From Klenkia marina (GTDB lineage Bacteria > Actinomycetota > Actinomycetes > Mycobacteriales > Geodermatophilaceae), in NCBI RefSeq assembly GCF_900101025.1, contig NZ_FMUH01000001.1:744001-808000 (forward strand): 64,000 bases of DNA. Direction: 5' to 3'. A program made the position numbers and the translations under genes. The notes under the pieces are model-generated. The model had not been told where the DNA came from, searched no databases, and saw only the letters and a list, made by a program, of their open reading frames with translations. The stretch's first letter is position 1. The number at the start of each line of letters is the position of its first letter. Of the stretch, positions 25,786 to 33,500 are shown piece by piece.

Positions 25786-27048
25786 TCAGGCCCGGCTGCG
25801 CGGCACCAGCACCCGCCACCGGACGGCGGCCGCCGCGGCGACCGGGCCGAGCGCGAGCACGGCCGGCGCCCAGTCGGCCGCCCCCGGGCGGAGCACCACC
25901 AGGACGAGCACACCGACCAGCGCCGCCATCTCGACGGCTCGCCAGCCCAGCACTGCCCGCTGCGCGCCATGCACCGACGCGAGGCCCGCGTAGGGCAGCA
26001 GCAGCGCCCCGGTGACCGCGTAGCCGCCCCAACCGGCGACCGCGACCGCAGGCACGGCGTAGTCCCCGGCCGACAGCAGCGGGCCCAGCCAGGGCAGCAG
26101 CGCCACGACCACGACCACGACCAGGGCCACTCCGGCCGCGGCGGCCACCGCCGCCCGGTCGGCCCGGCGCAGCAGCTCGGCGGCGGGACGGTGCCGGGCG
26201 CCGGCGAACCAGGGCAGCAGGAACGAACCCAGGCCCGCGACGAGCACCAGGGTGGGCGAGGTGAGCACCCGGGCCGCCTCGACCGGGCCGTAGGCGGCGG
26301 CACCGGCAGCGCCGATGACGACCAGGCGGAGCAGGGTGAGGGTGGCCGGGCGCACGGTCTGCCCGGCGGCGCGCCAGACCCCGAACGCCAGCACGGTGCC
26401 GACGGCGGCCCCGCGCCACGGGCCCGCCGGCCGCTCCCCCCGGGGCACCAGGACGAGCGCGACCGCGCAGGAGACCAGTTGACCGACGGCGAGGGCGACG
26501 AACAGGTCGGTGACGTCGAGCGACCGCTCGGACCGCAGCACGACCAGCACTCCGAGCGCGGCCACCGCGCCGGACAGGTCGACGGCGGGCAACCGCCAGT
26601 ACCGACCGGTGGCCTGCAGCAGCCGGCGGAGCAGGTCCTCCAGCACGAAGGCCAGGGTCGCGACACCGATCCAGACCCCGGCCCACACCGATCCCCAGCC
26701 GGTGAGGACGACGAACAGGCCGCCGGCGAGCGCGGTCCCGGCGGCGGTGCCGAGCGCCAGCCTGTGCAACGCTGCGCGGACGCCGGGGTCGTGCCTGTCG
26801 AGCACGGTGAGGGAGTCGCCGACCAGCCCGCTGGTGACCGCGGTGGCCAGCACGACCGCGCCGTAGACGACGGAGAAGGCGGCCAGACCGGCCGCGCCGA
26901 GCTCGCGCGCTGCGGCGACCTGCAGGACGAGCCCGGCCAGCGCGAGGGTGCCCTGGCCGACCAGTGCGCCGACCAGCCGGCCGCGACCGGCGCGCGCAGC
27001 GGGCACCGGGACGGCGGCCGGCGTAGCAGGGGTGGTCACGGTGCCCAC
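25786..27048 (-). CDS. Wzx/MATE-like polysaccharide flippase
   Basis: 420-residue polytopic protein with about 12 helices, of the MOP (Wzx/MVIM) flippase type. N-terminal GRLVGALVGQGTLALAGLVLQ, then ARELGAAGLAAFSVVYGAVV and, in the middle, GPVEAARVLTSPTLVLVAGL, the helix 7-8 region typical of O-antigen flippases. It would move the undecaprenyl-linked repeat unit across the membrane. GTG 27048 is used; GTG 27039 is also possible. It faces the coupled Wzz/Wzy/GT4 run and, with it, forms the first of two wzx-wzy-wzz sets in the window. Confidence 0.75.
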   Translation of the reverse strand: MGTVTTPATPAAVPVPAARAGRGRLVGALVGQGTLALAGLVLQVAAARELGAAGLAAFSVVYGAVVLATAVTSGLVGDSLTVLDRHDPGVRAALHRLALGTAAGTALAGGLFVVLTGWGSVWAGVWIGVATLAFVLEDLLRRLLQATGRYWRLPAVDLSGAVAALGVLVVLRSERSLDVTDLFVALAVGQLVSCAVALVLVPRGERPAGPWRGAAVGTVLAFGVWRAAGQTVRPATLTLLRLVVIGAAGAAAYGPVEAARVLTSPTLVLVAGLGSFLLPWFAGARHRPAAELLRRADRAAVAAAAGVALVVVVVVALLPWLGPLLSAGDYAVPAVAVAGWGGYAVTGALLLPYAGLASVHGAQRAVLGWRAVEMAALVGVLVLVVLRPGAADWAPAVLALGPVAAAAAVRWRVLVPRSRA

Positions 27049-27055
27049 CCCAGCA

Positions 27056-27082
27056 CGCCGGTGCCCGCGGGGGGCACCGGCG
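27056..27082 (-). terminator. Hairpin terminator after the 1089-residue surface protein
   Basis: CGCCGGTGCCC (27056-27066) pairs perfectly with GGGCACCGGCG (27072-27082) across a 5-nt loop. It is 19 bp downstream of the stop of the 27101-30370 gene on the minus strand and just before the flippase start. Confidence 0.65.
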
Positions 27083-27100
27083 CGCCCGGGTGCGCGCAGG

Positions 27101-30100
27101 TCACGCGCCGGCGGTGACCGTCAGCGGGCCGAAGCGGACGACGGTCCCGGCGGTCGAGGACCCGGTGAGGTAGGCCGCCAGGCCCACGCCGCCCGGGGCC
27201 TGCAGGGCCCCGGTGTCGTCGGTGCGGCTCAGCGACGGCGCCTCGGGCCGGGTGGTGCCCGCCACCCAGACCGTGCCTGTCACCGTCGTGGTGCCCGAGC
27301 CGGCGGCCGCGACGTCCACGGCGAGGGCCTGGCCGGGCACGTAGCCGGTCACCACCACGACCTCGCCGCCCACGAGGGCCTCGGTGGCCGTCCCCGCCAG
27401 CCTCGTGACCGCGGCGCGCACGGTTCCGTCGGTGAGGAAACGCAGCCGCACCCGGTACTCCAGGTTGGCCCCCACCCGGCGTGGGGTGACGTACACCGAG
27501 GTGCCGCCACCGGTGGGCGCGGAGGTCAGCGTGACCGTGGTGGAGACGTCGGCCGACGCCGCGGACACCTCACCCAGGTGGGCCGCGGTCAGGTTGCCCG
27601 GCGCGGTGAGACCGAAGGCCGCTGTGCCGCCGTCCACCGACAGCCGGGATGCACCGTTGGCCGTCGTCCAGGCACCGCCGGTGTCCGCCGTGCCCAGGCC
27701 ACCGGTCGTCGTCCGGGCGAAGGCGTCGGTGGCCAGGACCCAGACCGCGGGCCGGGTGACCACGACGTCCTGCGCGGTGGTGCCGACGGCACCGCGGTCG
27801 TCGGTCACGGTCAACGTGACCCGGTAGGTGCCGGGGGTGGCGTAGTCGTGGCTGACCTGCGCGCCGGCACTGCTGCTGCCGTCGCCGAGGTCCCAGCTCC
27901 AGGAGACGACCCGGCCGTCGGTGTCGGCGGAGGCGCCGGCGTCGAGGGCCGCCGAGAGGTCCGTGGTGGTCGAGGTGAACGCGGCCGTCGGGGCCCGGTT
28001 GGGCAGCGCGGTGCGGCGGTGGGCCGCGATGGTGTCGGCGGTGAGCTGCGTCGGGTAGACCGCGACCGCGTCCACCGAGCCCACCAGGTCGGTGCGGCCG
28101 GCGCCGGGCCAGGAGGTGAGCGGACCGCCGCCGACCTGCCAGTACCCGTTGTAGCTGCTGGCCGAGGTGACCGCGGCGTTCGCCGCGACCTGGGTGCCGT
28201 CGACCCACAGGGTCATGCCGCCGGCGCCGAGGGTCGCCACCACGTGGTGCCAGGCGCCGTCGTTCAAGCCGGCCGGGCTGGTCACCGTGCGGCGGGAGCC
28301 CGAGGTGACGCCGAAGGTGACCCGGCCCGACCCGTCGAGGTAGACGTGCCGGTCGTAGGTGGTGTTCGACCCGCTCGCGGAACTGCCGAAGCCGGCGAGG
28401 CGACCACCGGTGGTGGAGGTGGTGGAGAACCAGAGTTCGAGGGAGAAGGTCGAGGGGCTGCGCACCGCGCCCGCCGAGCTCGCGACCATGCGGGAGGAGG
28501 ACGTGCCGTCGAGCCGGAAGGAGCCCGAGGCGTCGTCGGCGACCGCGCCGGTGACCTGGGGGCGGACCGCCGCGGGCACGCTCAGCGGCGCGCGGCCGGT
28601 GGCGTCGGGGCTCGTCCCGCCGGTGACCGTGCCCAGCGGCCAGGCCGAGATCGCGCCGTCGGCGACCACGCGCTCGGTGTACAGCGAGGGCAGCGGCTCG
28701 GCGCTGACCGTCCCCGAGGTGGCCGGGCTGGTCACCGAGTTGCCGGTCGTGTCGACCGCGCGCACCACGTAGGAGTGCGTGGAGAGCGGCGCCTGCCGGC
28801 GGTCGACCAGGGTGACCGTCTGCGGCTTGAAGAACAGTGAGTCCACCGACTGGCTGGCCACCGGTGTGGCGCCGCCGTCGCGGTAGAGCTCGTAGGTGAG
28901 GAACCGGTCGTCGCGGTCGGACGTGGTGGTCAGCGCGACCGACAGGGCGCCGGCGCCGGTGGCGGTGACGGTGGGCGCGGCCAGGCTGCCCGCGGCCGGG
29001 CCGACCTTGTTCGGCGCCAGGGGCCGGACGGCGAACCGCACCAGGCCCTGCTGGCCGGTGCCGTTCACCCGCGGGAACTCCCCGCCGTAGACGACGTACT
29101 GCGAGGTGCCGGTGACGCTCCACCCGGCCTGGCCCTGACCGGTGACCGTGCCGGGGGTCAGCTGCGGGTACCAGTCCATGACCGCCGGCGCCGGGGCGCC
29201 GCGGAAGGCGGTGTTGCCCCAGGTGCCGTTGCCGACCGTGCCCGCCACCGCCTGCGACAGCGCGGTGCCGAACCGGCTGACCCGCGGGGTGACCTCCGGG
29301 AACCCACCGATGTTGCTGCACACGTGGGCGTGGCTGGCCAGGTAGACCGCGCCGCCCATCGGGAAGGTGGAGTAGGTGTCCCCGCGGCAGTCGGCGTCCC
29401 AGACCAGGGTGCCGCCGTCGGCCCGCACGGCGATCGCGCCCTCGGCGTTGCCGGGGCCGGAGAAGTCGTAGGCCGAGAGCCACACGGTGGTGCCGTCGGT
29501 GGTGAGGCTGGTGACGCCGCTGTCGTCGCCCTGGTTGGTGATCCGCTGCCCGATCGCGAAGGGCCGGACGATGCCGGTGGCGGCGTCGACCGCACCGACG
29601 CCGCTGGTCGCGGTGCCGTTGATCGACCCGAACCGGCCGCCGACGACGACCTGGCCGGCGGTGAGCGCCAGGGAACTGACCGCGGCGCTGGCTGCAGTGC
29701 TGCCGTCGCGGTTGCGCCCCACGCCCGTGGACGGCGCCCAGGGCAGCAGCTGACCGGCGGTGGAGAAGGCGGCCAGCCGGAGGCGCGGGGCGCTGCCGAC
29801 GGCGTTGAAGTCGCCGCCGACGTAGACCGTGTCGGCGGCGACCGCGATGGCCCGCACGGAGGCGGTGACGGCGGGGGCGAACCCGGGGACCAGAGCGCCG
29901 GTGGCCGGGTCGAGGGCGGCGATGCGGCGGCGGGTCTCGCCGTTGACCGAGGTGAAGTCGCCGCCGACGTAGATGCGGGAGCCGTCGGGCGAGGCGGTGA
30001 TGGTGAGCGCTTGGGCGTTGAGGGTCGGCGCCCAGCCCGGCACCAGGACGCCGGTGCGGATGTCGTAGGCCAGCAGGTTGCCCCGCGGGGTGAGGTTCGT

Positions 30101-30370
30101 GCCGGCGGCCGCACCCGCCGGGCGGGCGTTGGCGAACCGACCGGCGACGTAGACGGTGTCCCCGACGACGACCTGCGACCACACGACGCCGTCCACCTGC
30201 ACGGTGGGCAGGGCGTCGGCGGAGACCGTGGTGGCCGGGGCGGTCGAGCCGCCCGCAGTGGTGGGGCCCTCGGCCCGGGCGGGTGCGCCGGCCACGGTGG
30301 CGGCGACGAGGCCGGCCAGGGCCGCGACCAGGAACCGGGCCGGACGACCGAGGGTCTCGGCAGTGCGCAT
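27101..30370 (-). CDS. Secreted propeller-FN3-LamG-PKD surface protein (1089 aa)
   Basis: Secreted multidomain protein. Signal peptide (FLVAALAGLVAATVAGAPARA) then an N-terminal beta-propeller to about residue 455 with repeats such as DGSRIYVGGDFTSVNG and ADTVYVGGDFNAVGS (delta-60/DUF5122-like). An FN3-like segment (about 460-555), one LamG/concanavalin-like domain (about 560-785; WFSTTSTTGGRLAGFGSSAS, YDRHVYLDGSGRVTFGV), one PKD domain (about 790-870; SWSWDLGDGSSSAGAQVSHD) and a C-terminal domain (TDAFARTTTGGLGTADTGG onward) shared with its neighbour. LamG and PKD units commonly bind glycans or act as spacers; with the polysaccharide genes a matrix-adhesin role is plausible. ATG 30370 is chosen. 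A hairpin terminator follows. Confidence 0.85.
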   Translation of the reverse strand: MRTAETLGRPARFLVAALAGLVAATVAGAPARAEGPTTAGGSTAPATTVSADALPTVQVDGVVWSQVVVGDTVYVAGRFANARPAGAAAGTNLTPRGNLLAYDIRTGVLVPGWAPTLNAQALTITASPDGSRIYVGGDFTSVNGETRRRIAALDPATGALVPGFAPAVTASVRAIAVAADTVYVGGDFNAVGSAPRLRLAAFSTAGQLLPWAPSTGVGRNRDGSTAASAAVSSLALTAGQVVVGGRFGSINGTATSGVGAVDAATGIVRPFAIGQRITNQGDDSGVTSLTTDGTTVWLSAYDFSGPGNAEGAIAVRADGGTLVWDADCRGDTYSTFPMGGAVYLASHAHVCSNIGGFPEVTPRVSRFGTALSQAVAGTVGNGTWGNTAFRGAPAPAVMDWYPQLTPGTVTGQGQAGWSVTGTSQYVVYGGEFPRVNGTGQQGLVRFAVRPLAPNKVGPAAGSLAAPTVTATGAGALSVALTTTSDRDDRFLTYELYRDGGATPVASQSVDSLFFKPQTVTLVDRRQAPLSTHSYVVRAVDTTGNSVTSPATSGTVSAEPLPSLYTERVVADGAISAWPLGTVTGGTSPDATGRAPLSVPAAVRPQVTGAVADDASGSFRLDGTSSSRMVASSAGAVRSPSTFSLELWFSTTSTTGGRLAGFGSSASGSNTTYDRHVYLDGSGRVTFGVTSGSRRTVTSPAGLNDGAWHHVVATLGAGGMTLWVDGTQVAANAAVTSASSYNGYWQVGGGPLTSWPGAGRTDLVGSVDAVAVYPTQLTADTIAAHRRTALPNRAPTAAFTSTTTDLSAALDAGASADTDGRVVSWSWDLGDGSSSAGAQVSHDYATPGTYRVTLTVTDDRGAVGTTAQDVVVTRPAVWVLATDAFARTTTGGLGTADTGGAWTTANGASRLSVDGGTAAFGLTAPGNLTAAHLGEVSAASADVSTTVTLTSAPTGGGTSVYVTPRRVGANLEYRVRLRFLTDGTVRAAVTRLAGTATEALVGGEVVVVTGYVPGQALAVDVAAAGSGTTTVTGTVWVAGTTRPEAPSLSRTDDTGALQAPGGVGLAAYLTGSSTAGTVVRFGPLTVTAGA

Positions 30371-30539
30371 CAGGGATCCCACCGTCCACGAGGAGTGCGA
30401 GGCCGGGTGCGGCCCGAGGAGGAGCGTGCCCCCCGGCGGTCACCGTCGGTAGTACTCGTCCGGGGGATGGATCACGTCCGGGTGAGTCCTGCACGGATGC
30501 ACCCGGTGCCCGGTCACCCGTGGTGACGGGGCCGGACGG

Positions 30540-30579
30540 CGGACGGGCCGCACCACCGGGTGGCGGTGCGGCCCGTCCG
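30540..30579 (-). terminator. Perfect 15-bp hairpin after the 1910-residue surface protein
   Basis: CGGACGGGCCGCACC (30540-30554) pairs perfectly with GGTGCGGCCCGTCCG (30565-30579) across a 10-nt loop, 19 bp past the stop of the 30599-36331 gene on the minus strand. There is no T-tract, as is common in high-GC actinobacteria. Confidence 0.75.
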
Positions 30580-30598
30580 TCCTGCTGTCCTGCTCAGG

Positions 30599-33500
30599 TC
30601 ACGGCACGTCGGTGACGGTCAGGGCACCGAAGCGGGCCACGGTGCCGCTGGTCGCCGACCCGGACAGGTAGGCCGTGAGGCCCACCGAGCCGGCCGCCTG
30701 CAGCGAGGCGGTGGTGTCGGTCCGACTGATCATCGGTGCGGTCGGGGCGGCGTCGCCGTCGGCCCAGACCGACCCGCTGATGGTCGTCGTGCCCGTCCCG
30801 GTGACCCGGAGGGACACCTGGAGGACCTGGCCGGCGGTGTACCGACCCGGCAGCGTCACTTCGCTGCCCAGCACGGTCTCCGAGGCCGAGCCCGCCAACC
30901 GGGTGACCGCGAGGCCGACGGCGCCGTTGGCCTGGTAGCGCAGCCGCAGGCGGTACTCCTGGTTCAGCCCGACCCGGCGGCCGGCGACGTAGACCGTCGT
31001 CCCGCCGCCGGTGACGGCGCCGGACAGGGAGACCGAGGTCCGCACGTCCACCGCGGTGGAGGACACGCCCTGCAGGTAGGCGCCGGTCTGGTTGGTCGGG
31101 CTGGTCATCGCCAGCTGGGCCGTGCCCGGCGTCACCGAGAGGCGGGCCGCACCGTAGGTGGCGACCCACGTCCCGCCGAGGTCGGCGTTGCCGAGGCCCC
31201 CGTTCACCGTGCGACCGAAGGCGTCCGACGCCCGCACGGTCGGCGAGGCCGGGGCCACGGTGACCTCGCGGGTGGTGGAGCCGGTGGCCCCGCCGTCGTC
31301 GGTCACCGTGAGCGTCACGGTGTAGGTGCCCGGCGTCGCGTAGGTGTGCGACGCCTGCGACCCGGTCGCCGTGCCGCCGTCGCCGAAGGACCACGCCCAG
31401 GAGGCGACGGTGCCGTCGGGGTCGGAGGACGACCGGCCGTCGACGGCCACCGTCAGGGCACTTCCCGAGACGGTGACGCCGGCCGACGGTGCCCGGTTCG
31501 GCGGGTCGGTGGCGGTCACGTCGCGGGTGGCCGTCGCCGTCGCACCCTTGTCGTCGGTCACGGTGAGGGTCACCGTGTAGGTGCCCGCCGTGGCGTAGGC
31601 GTGCGTCGCCGTCGCCCCGGTGGCGGTGGCCCCGTCGCCGAAGTTCCACGCCCAGGAGACGACCCGGCCGTCGGTGTCGGTGGAGCTGGAGCCGTCCACG
31701 CTGACCGTTCGGTCGCTCGTCGTGGCCGTGAGGCCCGCGGTCGGCGCGACGTTCGCCGGCGGGGCCGGGGCCACGGTGACGTCCGTCGTCGTGGTGCCGG
31801 TCGCGCCGTCGTCGTCGGTGACGGTCAGCCGCACGGTGTAGGTGCCCCCGGCGGTGTAGGTGTGCGAGGTCTGCGCACCCGTGCCGGTGGAGCCGTCCCC
31901 GAACTCCCAGGCGTACACCGCGACGGTGCCGTCGGCGTCCGAGGAGCCGCGGCCGTCGAGGGTCACGACCAGGTCGGCCGCGGTGGGCTGACCGATCACC
32001 GCGGTGGGCGCCTGGTTCGGCGTCACCACGGTCACCGACTGCGTCGTCGACGCGGTCGCGCCGTCGTCGTCGGCCACCGTCAGCCGCACCGGGTAGGTCC
32101 CCGGGGAGGCGTAGGTGTGCGTGGCGGTCCGCCCGACCTGCGTGGTGCCGTCGCCGAACTCCCACGTCCAGGACGCCACGGTGCCGTCGCTGTCGGTGGA
32201 GCCGGTGCCGTCCACGGCCAGCCCGAGCCCCGTCGCGGTCGCCGTGAAGGCGGCCGTGGGGGCGCGGTTCGGCGGCGGGGCCGTCGTGGTGACCGTCTGG
32301 GTCGACGTGGAGGTCTGGCCCTTCGAGTCGGTGACGGTCAGCGTGACCTCGTGGTCGCCGGCGGTCTCGTAGCGGTGGCTGACCGGGGTGCCGGTCGAGG
32401 TGCTGCCGTCGCCGAAGTCCCACGAGTAGCCCGCGATGGGGCCCTCGACGTCCGAGGACGTCGAGCCGTCGAAGGTGACCTCCATGCCGTCGGCGGTCGC
32501 GGTGAACCGGGACACCGGGGTGGCGTCCGGGCCGAGACCGGAGGCGCGGAAGTGCGCCGCGACCTCGGTGGCCGGGAGGGCCCGGTCGTAGACCGCGGCC
32601 TCGTCGATGGTCGCCGCGACGTAGGGGTCGCCGGACCAGCTGTTGTCGCCGCCGACCCGCCAGTAGCCGGCGTAGTCCTGCGCACCGGTGTTCGGGTTGG
32701 TGCCGACCAGGTTGCCGTCGACGTAGAGCGCCATCCCGTCGGGGCCCATGGTCGCGGTGACCTGGTGCCACTTGCCGTCGTTGTAGGCGGCCGGGCTGGT
32801 GATCGTGTTCGTCTGGCCGGTCCACGTGCCGAAGGTCAGCTGACCCGAGGGCTCGAGGTAGACGTGGCGGTCGTAGCCGCCGCTGCCCCCGGATTGGTTG
32901 GTGCCGAAACCGATCAGCTTCCCACCGCGCGTGGTGGTCGTCTGGAACCACAGCTCGGTCGAGAAGACGAGCGGGTTGTTGACCTGCGTGCGGGAGTACA
33001 GCCCGTCGTCGACGCCGTCGAAGGTCACCGCGGTGTTGGCCGTGGTGCCCACCAGCGGCGGGCCGGCGACGGCGAGGGTCGGGCCGCCGGTGTAGGTGCC
33101 CCGGCCGCCGCCCGGTGCCGCGGCGGCAGCCGTGGTGGAGCCGGTCGCGTCGTCCATCCGCCAGAACAGCCGCGGGACGGAGTCGTAGACGGCGGCGCCG
33201 TAGGCGTCGGCCGGCTTGGACGGAGTCGGGGAGGCCTGGCCCGCGGCGGTCCAGTGCGCCGAGACCTGGGCCGGGGTCAGCACCTTGTCGAAGACGGAGA
33301 ACTCGTCGACGAGGCCGTCGAGGGACTGGGTGTTGGCCCCGCCCCACATGTTGTCGCTGCCCACCCGCCAGTAGCCGTCGTAGGCGTCGACCGAGCTGCC
33401 CGGGCCGGAACCCACCAGCTGGCCGTCGACGTAGAGCGCCATGCCGCCCGCGCCGAAGGTGGCCACGACCTGGTGCCAGTCGCCGTCGTTGTAGGCGCGC

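Noticed and set aside
26948-28840. A 630-codon plus-strand frame
   Set aside because: Antisense to the 27101 surface protein and low-complexity; a product of the high GC content.
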